Positions 36,101 through 48,572 of a DNA stretch of 64,000 bases are shown here, one piece after another. Origin of the DNA: Lineus longissimus (lineage: Eukaryota; Nemertea; Pilidiophora; Heteronemertea; Lineidae); assembly GCF_910592395.1 (NCBI RefSeq), contig NC_088310.1, forward strand, positions 20,529,501-20,593,500, written 5' to 3'. How positions within the stretch are numbered: position 1 is the first letter of the stretch; each line of letters begins with the position of its first letter. The translations under genes were made by a program, and so were the position numbers. The notes below the pieces were generated by a model, which worked only from the letters and a program-made list of their open reading frames with translations, was not told the origin of the DNA and did not search any database.

Positions 36101-36439
36101 ATCACGATTTGTCTTCATCGCCAATAAAGCATTGCCTTGATAGGTCAATTTCATCTTGTTGAATAGGTCATACGTGCTGAGACCATCGGTGGGCAAGAGT
36201 CGATCAGCCAGCTGACAACTACCGTCACCTTGGACCTGTGCCTGAGCCTCCTTACTGTGACTAACGACGGCTCTTGACTGAGTGTGCCAGTTCGATGTGT
36301 GGACTTCTGAGCTAATGATGTCATGACGCTGCATCCTCGTTTTTGCTCGTAAGAGATTATCACCAAATAGGAAAAACATGATCGTAAGGGTCACAAGAAG
36401 CGAGATCACAGCAATAACGCGATATGAAAACTTCATCAT
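33122..36439 (-). CDS. Golgi alpha-mannosidase II (GH38)
   Basis: Type II Golgi membrane enzyme (MAN2A family) that trims two mannoses from GlcNAcMan5GlcNAc2 during complex N-glycan synthesis. The start is the first ATG (36439); the frame stays open 24 bases further upstream but with no ATG. Length is 1105 residues (human MAN2A1 about 1144). Residues 8-25 are the signal-anchor, followed by a stem. Catalytic landmarks are intact: PHSHNDPGW (zinc ligands His132 and Asp134), SPDPFG with nucleophile Asp246, LGDDFRF (Asp379/380, probable acid/base), and LFQHHDAITGTSK (His521/522). The C-terminus LDQMEIATYKMNFV resembles the family end. The whole reading frame is in one exon, unlike the multi-exon neighbours DNAAF10 and VTI1B. 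Whether it is orthologous to vertebrate MAN2A1 or MAN2A2, or predates that split, cannot be told here. Confidence 0.96.
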   Translation of the reverse strand: MMKFSYRVIAVISLLVTLTIMFFLFGDNLLRAKTRMQRHDIISSEVHTSNWHTQSRAVVSHSKEAQAQVQGDGSCQLADRLLPTDGLSTYDLFNKMKLTYQGNALLAMKTNRDDKDIVYKDKLTVILMPHSHNDPGWLQTIGQYYLLQTRPILQNIMAKLEQYPNMTFIWAETVFLSMWWDELDQSEKIRVKNLITRGQLEIVNGGWVAPDEASTHYFAIIDQLIEGHQWLEKNLGVKPKISWSPDPFGYSSTMPYILNRAGVKDMVILRIHDEVKAELRQNQNLEFHWRQYWDKSNGETDAFCHLLPYVLYSIKHSCGPNPYICLLFDFRKIPGEYGEGNPPILTNDNIEKYSKYLLDEFRAKAEHFRHNIILYPLGDDFRFDREIEWDQQYVNYNKLFNYMNSRKDWNIDAKFGTLKDYFSAVKKVEKAGKLKGGKFPTLYGGFYPYMDRDEEYWTGYFTTRPFYKQLEREIESNLRSAEILNSLAMAYQSNYKKPFRHGSGNLKRLTTARRSLALFQHHDAITGTSKPQTVADYEVKLWDAKASTKKVTVTAAQYLFLKDLQEPADGKPENKYFINVDDARSSDQIHPEKKLVTVTPDGTKVVIFNPVGKHRFELLQFRVSSPVIKVTDSKGDTVPSQINPIWVGSSDVSIIDYELIFYTDLPPLAMKVFILTDIPEKVKARVAGVAITATLFSNPFRGQAAKDKSIFNVRRLDTSPHSRIVFENHHIRAKFNHRGLLLSVTTLDDNHVIDIALSFMMYNSRGSGAYIFMPQSSATSGSGSFSRDPEVSVLRGPLVSEVRVKYYALQHVVRILHTEKPLGAALQVENNIDLTTDHEWMDKEIIMKFTTSVKNGQIWYSDLNGFQTVRHKSHKKYYIAGNYQPMSAMAYIEGNDTRFSILSAQSHGVSSLKTGCLEVMLDRKLSSDDNRGLGEGVYDSKKTLSQFALLLERPQSSLPRVSEETKPSYPSLLSLLISDQLRHPVTNFIVYRNPENFVNTFSPLASSLPCDVDIVNMKTMESKNITSAANVVLILHRKGFQCGFRTYDLECKLTNGVVEANFLRDVEIKDMTEMTLSLMYEKRLSVRGEIKLDQMEIATYKMNFV

Positions 36440-36599
36440 CACGGCATCAACAGCATTGACCACTTGGGTAAAAAAATCACGGTCCGAGTCGCAGCTAATA
36501 TAGCTGATAGTTTACGTATCGCTTGGAGACTTATGTATATAAGATTATGATCAAAACATTGATTTCAGTCACCGACGTCTTGCAAGGCTGGGAAGAAAA

Positions 36600-36728
36600 T
36601 CATGTATCGTCTCCGTTCAAGCTTTGTGTCGCGGCAAAATAGATTGGAGCAGACGTCAATTTCTGTGCTGCGGTTTTCTCCATCATGTTGTGTCTTCAGA
36701 TGTTAGATATGGGCTGTACCATAGACCT
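36600..36728 (-). promoter_or_regulatory. Putative mannosidase 5'-UTR exon start with uORF
   Basis: An acceptor-like ATGTTTTGCAG on the minus strand ends just right of 36728, so the coding exon may begin there after a 5'-UTR intron. If transcribed, the leader contains a 28-codon upstream frame at 36686-36600 (starting MMEKTAAQKL, stop TGA) ahead of the main start. It could damp translation. Evidence is sequence pattern only. Confidence 0.3.
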
Positions 36729-37833
36729 GCAAAACATGAATTAAAAGAATATTAAACAAATGAGTTTCACTAACTCCTGTAAAAGTATGAAGTTAACCTA
36801 TTGGAAAGATGAGCTAAAGGCTAATAAAAAGCTGCCAAAGGTGATCAGACCTGAAAAGTATTCAAAGATGTTGTAAACTTGACATCCTGACTATCCTGAA
36901 AGTACTAATGAATGTTAGTTATCTAATCTATACAGATTTCAATCAAGGCACAGCATAAACACTCAGATAATCCATTATTGGTCTCCAATACTCATGGGAC
37001 CCCAGGCAACCCAAGGCTCAAATTTCTCGAAATTAACTGAAGTCCCTCAGCAGTGCAGCACCTAAGGGAGAATGGAGGCAAAAAAGGTTTCTGGATCAGT
37101 TGTCATTTCAGATCATATGCTAGGTATGACTGATTATGCTATAGACTGCGAATTGATCACGGTACAGGCAAGATTGAACCTTTGATCAGGATTTCCCAGT
37201 CTCCAGGCTGCTTAAAGAATAGGAGTTTGTATTTCATGGGGAGTTTTTTTCTTTCCAAAACCCAACTTTACCTCCCAGTTGCCGCACTCTCCTCAATCAA
37301 ATCTCACCTGTTTCACCCATTTATCCTTGACATAAACCCAGGTGACTGATGTGTGTGGTTAGTGCACACCAGGTGGACTGGTTATACTAGTTTTTATGAC
37401 AGTTTTTCTTCAAAAACCCATTAGACGGGAGAACACAAGTTACTGTAATACGAACAAGACTTCTTGTATATCTCGAAGAAATCTGGTTTTCTATATTGAT
37501 AATATTAAAGATTCCTCCAATAGCACTATTTCAAATACTAAAAGTGTGATACACATGAATGCCAATGAACAGATGTGGAATAGCTCCAATGACCATAAAA
37601 CAACACCAAGCATCTGGGCATCGTAAACAGCAAAATCAAATAGTCTCGTCTTCCAGCATCCACGTGACCACATAGAATCGTGACTATTATCAAGTTACTC
37701 AATAATCCATAAAGGAGTAATTGACTTACAACTCCAATTGCACTATACAGGACCATTATGGACTAGATTCCTGATGGCAATCACTCCAACTCGGGGATAA
37801 TCTATATAGAGAAGTCACTGAATTACAACTTAC
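36729..37833. other. No gene seen
   Basis: Possible 5'-UTR intron of the mannosidase gene. No recognised exon or structured repeat. Confidence 0.35.
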
Positions 37834-37890
37834 CTTTTCACTAAATCTTGAGGAATGAAAGACAAGGCTTTCTTTCCATAACCCTTGCAT
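37834..37890 (-). CDS. Possible small first exon, unknown
   Basis: ATG opens 19 codons (MQGLWKESLVFHSSRFSEK) to a consensus donor AAAAG|GTAAGT, with an in-frame stop upstream. It could equally be a noncoding leader exon of the mannosidase gene. It would join in phase 0 to the exon ending at 29785. Too short to be sure. Confidence 0.2.
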
Positions 37891-40800
37891 CAAAACGATA
37901 AACACATGCCTGCATGGATCTGTCTAAATGATCTTCCCAAGCAGGAGAAAGACTTCGGATCAGTGCACCACAATTAGATGTGCCAGTTCTTTGAGCAGCA
38001 AATTCCACTTTGGCTAGTCAAATATATTCATGTCTAGGCAATATATCCCTACAATGTTAAATATATCCCTCTCCTGTCAAATATGGCCCTGATCTCATAA
38101 GATACATTGCATTTAGATTAATAGAGAAGCCTTTAATCCAAACATGACAAACTCCACTCGTGAAATGATGGACACGCGCTTCCCTTGGCGGTGAAGCAGA
38201 ATCTGGTAATCATCAGACTGTGAGCCAGCGCATACGACAATAGCGTCATCGCACGTTCTTACCAATAGTCCGCCATCATACACCAATGCATCACCATTAT
38301 CGGTTCAATCCTGCATCAATACATGGCCAAAGCAAAGCCGTCGCACGCCGAAACTGTCAATAGATAGCCGCATGGATATATGGTCACTGTAACAAATCAT
38401 GCTGAGGAGAATGATGGAATACCGTTCACACATCTCTCGTGGAATGAAATAAATAACTGTCAATGAATAGATTGGATCGGATCAATAAGTATGTGTGACT
38501 TGTTCCAAGTCGTGACATAAAGATATTGAACAAATGACATTTGAAATATGACAATCTCGAGCTATTACAGAAAAGGGAAGCTGTCAGAGAAAAACTATTT
38601 TGAAATGAATGGATTAGAAGCTCGTATTTAGAGGGTCAGGAGGGACTGCCCTCCAGATATCTCTGAAGAACATGCTTGTCATGCAGATTTGGGACAAAAA
38701 GCTGTTCTGCCCCCGCCCCCTCGAACCAAAAATAAGGCCATGCAGCAGTCAGAAATGAAATGGTCAAGACTTCTGTGCCTCTTTTCATAATGACAGCAGG
38801 AGTTGATCTGCGGCATATTAATTTTTCAAATGGGTGTTTTTGGTACACTTAGCTGATCATTGCCAACATACAACACTATTTGAGCAATTAATCAAAGTAA
38901 CGAAATTTCATATACATATTTCATTATCAATAGAATATTCTAATGAATAACTGATGAGAATCCAAGATTGATGACTAAAAACACTCCTAACTCGACACAT
39001 TATTGCCAAGGCCATACATGTATTAAGGAATGTGTAATTCCACATCAAAAGCACACTCGCCTACATTTTAGATAGCGTCCTTCAAAGGGAAATTAATTTG
39101 GTTCTGAAAGCTTCAAGCAAATAGAATTCACGTCAGAATCACAAATCAGTTGGATGGATTGAACCAGTCAAGTGAAAAGAAAACACACTTGTGTGAATAC
39201 AAACAATGAACCACACAAATTTGGGAGTTACTTTTTTGCGAGCGAAAGACTACCAATATTTTTTCATATGTTGTTTATTTCTTGACCGAGTTTACACAGT
39301 GACAGAGCCCCACGACGCACCTGGCAACTATATACATTCGTTTTCAAGATGCAGCAATGGATATCATGCATATTTCATCAGCAAGTTCCTCAAGAGGGGA
39401 TCCCGGCAGTTGCATTCTCACAGCAATATTAACAAAAATGGAATCAATGGAATTATATTGGGTCACGTGATAATAACTTTTACGGTGCTTTTCCAATAAA
39501 GCAATAGACCCAAAGCGTTAACATCATATCAGCCAGAGTGATGAACACGTAGCCTCTAATCGTACTCTAGCTATGCAAATTGGCAGAACGCCTGGGGACG
39601 CTATTGTCACCGCTTCTACTTTATCATACATACAAGTAATAGATTCAAATTACCATCATTTGAGCCATTATTAACAATGTTTATCCAATTAGGCATCCAT
39701 CTACACTTGTTCAAGCTAAATGTGTGCATGCGTAATTACCGCAGAGTAATGCAAGTGCATATCACATAATATCTGATGCCAATTTCATATGATGAGGAAT
39801 GAGAAGCTCAGAGAGCTTTAATTTTTTATAGCGTAGGTGAAAATATATATGTGTGAACCCTTTGATGCCTGTCCGCCAGACACCCACAATGTACCCAAAT
39901 AGGCGGTGAAGAAAATCGGTTTTTCAACCAGCAGCGATAATTTCTGAATTGACATTCCAATAGGATTTGACTGTTTCAACAAGTTTAATGCAACAGTAAA
40001 GATGTGGTAAGCTGTACTTACCAAAGGTCAGTGATTGTCTTTTTACGACACAAACGTTGAGTAATCTTCTTCATATCAATTTAGAGATCATCAAAAACGA
40101 TTTTAAAAGGCCATGCTGTGAATTGCTCTGACACAGACTGCAATGACCGTTTGGCTTGTCAACATAGATCTATATAACCTGATATCTGTAAATACGGCTG
40201 AATAATACAGGAAATTAAAAACTGGCAGACTTTATTTGTCATGCTGATTGGAAAACGCTGAATTAAATTAACTCTTCGCGTGCTGATCCAATGCTGCAAT
40301 TGCCATATGTTTCCATCCAAAGTGTACACGAAATGTTGGTATAATGTGCAGATTTTTCTGATGCAACGAGAGACTCATCTTGACCCACCAAGTCTTGACA
40401 TCTCAAGACTGCTCCTCAAAGCTTGTATACTGGGTTATTTGCTGTACAAGCCACCGGGAGCCTGGACACAAGAATTGTCATTTGCAGGACTATAACTCTG
40501 TGAAATACATTGGTTGACAGCCACCAGTAACTTACGCTATTCCTCCCAGAATACTAATACTTTTACAAGCAGTACTAAACAAAATAAATTGAAAGTTTAC
40601 TCGAAATGGTAAAATCAATTTTACTCATTTTCTTAATGGAAGCTGTGTTTACAAGTCCCTCTTGCAAAATCGGCAATAGGGTAATTTGCAATTTAATGGC
40701 ATTACAGAAAGGAAGCTACACTTAATTCAATGACGTTCCAAAATTAAAAACATTGTAAATTGCTCTTCAGATTTATAGGAATTTCACTAAGCAAATTCCA

Positions 40801-41519
40801 CTTGAATTTAATCAGCATTTGATTAATTTTATCCTTAAAGTTAAATTGAATATCTCATTGCCATGTTCAAATTGATTAAGCCGATAGAATTATCACTTGA
40901 TATGATTACAACAGCGTAAAGACAATCAAACTATTTCACCACAAAAATAAATGGAAAATGTCAAGGACGCAAATGTCTGACAAAGGCTTGCCACTGAAGT
41001 GATTTGCTAGGTCACAAGCAATGTATTAGGCATTCGCCTCATGAACCTGACACATTAACCTTGGGACCATCCGCCCCTCTGTCCCTTACATCACCTCATT
41101 CGGAATAAATCTGCCACAACGTGTAGATATATTAGCCTCATTACGAATACAAGTAATTCATCTCTGCAGAATTCAACAGCCACGAACACGCCACGAAATA
41201 CCAACACAAAATCATTTAACTTCAAAAAAGATAGCAAAAAAATCGGTTTAGATTGTCATCATGTCTGTAGACCTTTCTTCGCGTTTCACATCTCAAGAGA
41301 TTGCACATCGTGCTGGCATTCATCAGAGATGCCGCTTAATGGCAGACGTCAGTTAATGGTAGTAGCGCTTCGTTTTATCTTCACAGAGTCTCGGTGACAG
41401 ATGCTGCTGCAGCTAACATGATTTAAAAGGACATTACTGACAGCTGGTGATCGAGAGAAAGGATTAATGTGATATGAGCTTGCATGTCCAACACAGTGTT
41501 TATGGAGGAAATATGGTAA

Positions 41520-41611
41520 AGTAGAACCTCTCTATTCAGGACCCTCAGGACTAACAAGTACTGTCCCTAATAGAAAGGTGTCCTGATTAAAGAGGTCAAA
41601 TTGTATTGAGA
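41520..41611. mobile_element. Partial Tigger-like MITE
   Basis: GTAGAACCTCTCTATTCAGG and, further on, GTGTCCTGATTAAAGAGGTC match the ends and interior of the element at 24173-24327 (GTGTCCTGATTAGAGAGGTC). The right terminus is missing. Confidence 0.5.
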
Positions 41612-44600
41612 CAAATGATTAGTGACCAAAACTGGTGTAGCATACTTTACACGTTCCATCACAGTCTTGCTGGAGCCAATTTTTGCTGCATAAAGGAAGC
41701 AAGATTCAACAGACATTGAGAGAGAAAATTTCTGGCAGTATGAACGATATTGTAGTCGAAAAAAGGGTTAATGGTGAACTACATAACCAAGTGAGTGATT
41801 TACCGAGCAGACACAGGCACCGAGATTAGACTTGGGCGAGATTTCCATTGACTACATGTATCAATCAATAGAGTCTGCGAGCTATTAAAATCATCCTTAT
41901 TTATACGTTATCGCAGCAGTATTGCCAATATCAGAGCCGAGACAGACTGAAAGGTTGTGACCAAATTGCTAAGTAAGAGGAAGATGGGGTTTGTCTTGGC
42001 TCTTCATCATGATAGTGACACCCAGAGCTATTGTTCCATTTGGCAAATGCACTATCTGAAGAAACATCCCTTGCCAAGAGAAACGATTAATTATACCATG
42101 CACAATGCCTTATACTACTTTTTTCATGTATTCTCGGCCAAACATACTGAGTCTAGATCACTTACTACTGGAAAAGTTATTGGAAAATAGGAAAATCTGC
42201 GGTCCTATTTCTCCCATTTTCTCAATATGAGAATTGCAACATGACTGTTTTTCCCTTGAGGGTCACATATTGATTAAATTAATTCAAAGCTACATGTATC
42301 ATCACAAAAGCTAAACTCTGTGTCATCCACATTTCAAATTAAAACTTGCCTTCTCTTCATGGTAAAGGTCCCCCCCTACTAATCCCAGTATTGATTGCCA
42401 AGGTATGACAATAACTGTCATTTCTTTGACAATGTACACCCTCAGTGATCCTCCCCTAATTAGGTTTTCACCCACTGTTTCCCTTTGAGAAGCATCTTTG
42501 AGAACATCGTGTTTATCTTGTCATTGTTAAAGCCCTATCTCCTTTGAGTTTTGTTTTGCACTCCCCAGCTGGTATTAGGGAACATCTCCGTGATCTCTCA
42601 TCTTCGTGAACTAAAATGTGCTATGTCATAAGTCATATGACTCAGTAACAGGTGCAAGATGGCTTGATATATTATTCTCGACAGAGTAAAATTCCAATAC
42701 ATCAGTCCGCCTTGTCTGATCAACATCTGTATGGGGGCATCCATACCTTTTGCATTGTTCAATCTATTATTCTTGGCTTCCATCACACTCCCGGTGGACC
42801 AAACCACACAGCAGCTCGTAATTCTTATAATCATGTATACCCACCACATTACCTCTCATCCCATATCCATTAGAAACTAACCAAACACAATGAAGGGTAA
42901 TGGGGGAAGACTTCAGGGAATATTTACCCAGATCACCGTATTATTGCCATTCTTCACAGTCTCATCTTATTTATTCTGCCAATGAAATACTTGTATTATT
43001 CATATCTGATAAACAAAACCTGTTCATAGGAGTTGAATGCCATGAAACATTGCCCCACGGCTGACCCTTTAATTGGTACGAGTAGGAATATGGTTAGCCG
43101 TAACTATCTGTCATACCAAGTTTCTTCCAGGGGCAATGTTCTTCTGCTATGTTTGCTCTGGCTTCCATCTTCAGTAAGGCAGGAGTCCATCTCAAGCTGC
43201 TATCCACTTGGAAGGGGGTCTTTTGACTATCCTAGTATAGACACAAGGTACTTGACGAGGAACCTTAAAAATGTCTCACTCGAAGGACAAATAGCCCAGC
43301 AATGATCCATCAGAGAGCTTAACGCACGAGCGTCTGAAGGCCCTCATCCCCCTCCCCCCATCACAACTTCTTACCACCGCCCTCAAACAGGATAAATGTC
43401 ACCAATTCTAGCACATAATGCCTCAATTCTAGCCATCTTGCAATGATGTGCTGCTCCATTGTAGAGTATCGCTTCATCCCCCTGATAACGAGTGCGAAAT
43501 AACTCCCTGATATCTTCATATGAAGTGGGCCCCATCCCTGTCGGTGATGAGCTGAGAGTGAACAGATTTTTCCATGGTGATTTTTCACATGCCTGCATGA
43601 GAAGCACTCGGCAGAAAGGTGCTGAACATGTGCAGGCTGATGATGATCAATGGTTATCAGCGCATCAGCATCCAACGCGATCGGGCATATTTCCACGTTT
43701 TCCCAAAATTGATGGCCATTGAATCATTCCGGTGCATGCTCTGAGGCATATTAAGCAAACTATTACTGCTTGCTTATTTGAATCACAAGGGTGTTTTTGT
43801 TAACCCTCTGTTTTTAAATGTTTCTTTCATCCCATTAGAATCAAGAGCACCATTGGAGAAAATAAATTGGGAGTCCACTCTTCAGAATATCACTAAATGT
43901 GGAATGTCACCACTGGACTGAATATATATCATTAAAATGGAACATCTGTTTTTTTGTAGTTTTTTTTCAATTTGGCAAAACCAATACCCAATTTCTTTTG
44001 ACGAGATGATCTCCTCTTACTTTAGGGCAACTCTAGCTAACTACCCAATGCACAAGGATGGAGACCACACCTTTTCTGCCAACCAGGCATTCGCTACATG
44101 TTCATCTGACACTTTCCATCACTTTTAATGATGAAAAAAATCATCGCAGGATTGTAAATGAAAAGTTAGCTGTTCACCGCTTGTGGCTTATCGCGCCATG
44201 TTTTTTTAACAGCAGATGAAGCAATCGCGGCTGCAACACATGACAGAACAAACTTGATTGAACCGCAGATGTAAATTATGAGTCCATGCTAAGTATTCGG
44301 TTCGTCTTAACATATCATGTCGATTTCTGTATACAACGGCGGATGGTGAAATAGAAAACTGCTGGTGAAATCAGGTATGAAAGGCATGATTTTTACAATG
44401 GAACATGCACTTCAAAATGCTTCAATGGACTACAAGCACACGATCCAAAGGCACTGTCAAGATAACATCAAGTATGCATGCATAAATGTACATGATCATG
44501 TTGATAACATATGCATATTCTTCAACTGCTGCTGCAGGGATACCTAATGTTTTCACCTCATAAAAACAAGGCAATCATGTTTATGCAGAAGGCAGACTTC

Positions 44601-45289
44601 TGAGTCAAGAAAAATAGCAAAAACAGGAAGAATGGTTTGAATCTTGTTTCTATCTCCAGGCCACACCAATTGTTATTGGCATAGCAAGCTCATTTACTGA
44701 AATCGAAGTGTAAGCGGAATGAAGCTTTGCATTCACTTGCTTTCTGGGATGGAATTAAAAGATCCAAAATTCTGAGGGAGTGAATCATTTTAGATATGTA
44801 AGGGAAGACACGGCAGTGTTGGATACACCAGTAAGAATGATGATGGATGCCCCAACACCAAGAATTGGCCCTTCCTCTATTGCTACTACATTTAATACCT
44901 TTTCGTTTTTAACAAGAAACAAGAATTCCATGGTAGCCCAAAGGTTTTTATTGGCATAATCAAAACATGGGCTTTGTACAAATGCTCCTGGTCATTGATA
45001 TCTCCAATAGAGAAACTGGTGTAGGTAAAAATTGCAGAACCAATCCTCAATAACAGCAGAGGTACATGAGGCAGAAATATTCCTTAGGGGCTTCTTGTTT
45101 CTATCTAATAACATGGTATCTAAATGGTAAAGGTGCAGTAAGGTTGCCAATTCGACTTTTTTGCAGCCAAGTATCAATATGTGCACTCCCAGAAAACATT
45201 CATGTCAACAAACTCAAAGTTTATGTCACCAGTTGATACTTTCCAATAGCATAAACTGTGTATGACCAAGATTTTCAGCCCTGAACGGG

Positions 45290-45380
45290 CAGAACACAGC
45301 AGTCATATCAATTGGGAGATAAGTGCCAAAGAAAACCGTGCTCTTCAGGAGGTTGTGAGTTCAACTCTCAGTAGGATCTC
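45290..45380 (+). repeat. Candidate tRNA-derived SINE
   Basis: TATCAATTGGGAGATAAGTG followed about 45 bp later by GGAGGTTGTGAGTTCAACTC resembles the A-box and B-box parts of tRNA-derived SINEs. Neither box is a perfect match and the 3' end is not defined. Confidence 0.3.
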
Positions 45381-48300
45381 TGCTGTTTCATCTCAGTCTC
45401 CCATCTTTACAAGGTTTCAACACAGCTATGACTGTCTACAAGACATGGCTACTGGCTCCTCGGGTGCAGTTTTCTCAAGTCAGTTTTGCTTTTTCCATGC
45501 TTGATTTTATTCACTTTGCCATCACTCGCTTCCAAATTCCTATCTTTTCTGAATTTAAAACCTTGGTGACAATCTGCATTACCAAGGGTGACATTTACCC
45601 TTTTGGCCATACAAACACAAATAGACAAGCCTGAGTATCAACCTTTTAGTGCCAAAATTTGGAAGCAAACTGACACAAAAGTTGTCTTGAAAAACAACCC
45701 TGAACCAACTCACTTTAAACCTTCCCTCAAATTCATAATTCTTCATGTGCCGTAAACAAGTCCTTGTTGCTGAGTTGATAGCTCTAGGTGGAATATTTTA
45801 AAGACAAAAGCAGAGGAAACCAATACTCCTTTTGAAAATGTGAGCATCAAAGACATCTAGGAGCCTGGATATGAACAATTAGCTTCATTGGCAGCAGCAG
45901 ACGCCCACGAGGAACTTCGGGAGACAATTCCATAAGAGTTGGAGGTAAAGCAAGATGGATGTCACAGTAAGACTGACACAGAGTGGTATAAAGCGACTTT
46001 GTGAATAGGCGATTTCTGTCAGTGCGATCTGCGACGTAGCCATGACAATATGACTCTTGATTGCAATTTACATGTAACTGCTTTCCAATTTGGCAGGTTT
46101 CATTTTTTAAATGATACAAGTTCTAGCACCCTCTCCACCCAAATGTCCTCCCCTCTACTTGTTTTACTGCAAATAGTAACAAAACTGTGCCCAATTAACC
46201 AAGAAAATCCGTTCATAACAAATTGCGAAGTGTTTATCATGTTTATATCGTCTGTGTGTCATGGCCCTGTGACATCATCACCAGGGCAACGAAAACATGC
46301 AAACACAAATAAATTATAAAGCGTTTTTATTACATACCTGATCATGATTCAAAATTATGTATCCTGAATTGTGACAGTTTGTGGAACTGCATCACAGGAA
46401 TCCACAAGCGTTAAATGTTTCAAAATGAATGTCTTTATAGACTGTAGAATCAAGAATTGGAAAAGATAGACAGGCAGGTGTGAAAAACTTTGTCTAGCAA
46501 CGGTATCTCTCAAATATCCTGAAGTCAGAATCATATGAAAAAGTCGACAACTTTTTCACATCAGGGTAGGGTAACTCCAAAGTATCCAGAACTGCAACTC
46601 AGGTTACAATCATCTGAAAGTGTATCTGTGAAGACTCTGATCAGACTATGAAGCAAGACTGCTGGCGGTCAGACCAACCATGCTGCATCTGTTAGAATAT
46701 CGGTATAGAGAAGCTAGCTCGCTCGTAGAATTAATCAATCGACGCAGTGCTGCAAGATAAAGAGAATGTACTTTTCCCAATAACGGTGTGTGTCTCAATC
46801 GGATATGCCTCATGTCAGACACAAGAGCATGCACTGTTAAGAAGCTATTCATCATCAACGAATTGGGAGATATCCACCATGATGTATGTTTCTGTGAACA
46901 GATATGATCAGACTGCCAAGCACGACCCACCACACTTGCAGACCTACCACGCTTCTGCAGACAGAAAAGATAGCTCCTATCATCATTCAATCAACACATT
47001 CTACCACAAGTTAGAGAACTTTGAGGATAAATCACAAGAGTTTTCCACCAATGTTGTGATAATTTTGCAGGCATATGTACTGATATTGTTTACGTGGCAC
47101 TGCTGTTTGAATCATCCACCTGTCACTTCCAGAAAGGTTGTCTCCCACTTCACCACATCATTGAAACCCTTCAAAGTTTCACCTCCAGATCAAGGAGAAA
47201 ATGGCTCAGCATGTGACAACAAGACATACAGTATCTCAAGGCTGAGCGGAATGAATTACAGGAGCCATGTTTGCTTAGGATGTAAACCAAATTCAACCAT
47301 GCATCCAATATATGCCTGAACGAGATCATCAGATAGTCTCTAAACATTTTAACTGGTGCGTCCCGACGGTGGGAGTCATAAAACAAAGTAGCGAGCCAAC
47401 TGATTGAATTTTTTATGCTGGTTTTCATACAAGTATGCATGAACAGGCAGTTGGTTTCAAGTCAAAATTTGCAGATTTCACCAAACACAGTTGATGAGAA
47501 GAAAATGCATAAGATTAGTTGCCAGTCAGAGTACTAAAAACAATTCAATAGCAGGCTATTGAGGGTGCTTCCAATTCTCAGGCATGGAAAGAACAGACCT
47601 ACGCCAGGCCATCATATTTTTGTAAATTGCGAGTACTCCATCAACTGATATTACTTAGTGTTTACCCATAACAACATCAACTAACCAGGTGCTCGGCTTG
47701 TTTAGATGTTCCATGTTCAACAATTCCGATATGTTCACATTGCGTCTCTCCCCTCTGGAAAAGGTAACCAAATGAATCCAGTATACAAACTGCAGAACCA
47801 CACAACAACAACTTTCAATCAGCTCTACTGGAAGGAGCTTTGACGATTGACAATATCCTTTTGAAAGGCCTTGCAAAAGTTGTACTTTTGCAGCAGCCAA
47901 TTAACCGCTCTAGAGACAGAGGTCATGGACAGAGGTCATGGAACCACAGGGCCAACTTTCTCTTGGCAGAATCCGCAGTGAAAATGAAAAAGACTTAAAG
48001 AGGACAAGCAAAATGAGAAGTCGAACGAAGAAAATTGAAGACCCTATCAAGACAAGACGGACATGCATTCAAGCAGTGACTATCTCATTTCCAATACGTC
48101 AGTGAGTTGAGAAGCTCCAATATTTGACAGACATGGTAAGAAGGAAGGAACATCACCTATTATCGAGTAGTGATATGAAGCGGGGATAACAAGGACTGGT
48201 GCACTGTAACAGCTACCTAACATCAATCTTTGCTAGGATCTCTGATCTCGGATTAGGTTTTCCAAATAATTTGCTTCCTATGTTCTTGTCACACGAAACA

Positions 48301-48572
48301 AAGGTGTGATGAAACCTAGAAAAGATCTCATCTAGTTTGGGAAAATACTACTCTGACATTTCATTACGCAGCACTTATACACATAAAGAGAAATGATTTG
48401 GAACACTGCTGGGGAAGGAGTATGATAACGATCGATCGAGTAACAGGTTCAATAAGAGAACGTGCTAAGGCAAGCTTATTTGAACAGAGATATTGAAGAG
48501 CTTAATCAATACTCGCTAACAGTTGAATAGCTGACCAAATAACAATTAAGGAATGCCACACGATATGCATGT

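Larger units (their letters stand above)
37891..48572. other. 10.7-kb stretch without identifiable gene
   Basis: High-complexity sequence with few recognisable repeats. Both strands contain short open stretches that look protein-like, for example minus-strand 43393-43550, but none has a recognisable domain and the opposite strand often looks equally good. A partial Tigger-like MITE end lies near 41520-41611 and a tRNA-like SINE candidate near 45290-45380. It may be a large intron or a regulatory region. Confidence 0.4.

Noticed and set aside
36440-36463. Upstream extension of the mannosidase frame by eight codons
   Set aside because: The frame starts there with GTG, not ATG. The first ATG is at 36439 and places the membrane anchor at the expected distance from the N-terminus.
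43393-43550. Exon-like minus-strand stretch after a CTGTTCACTCTCAG acceptor
   Set aside because: A plausible acceptor and open frame exist, but no domain is recognised, the donor is weak, and the opposite strand is also open.
46747-47319. 190-codon + strand frame
   Set aside because: It begins with GTG, has no recognisable domain, and overlaps a 114-codon frame on the other strand. Probably chance.
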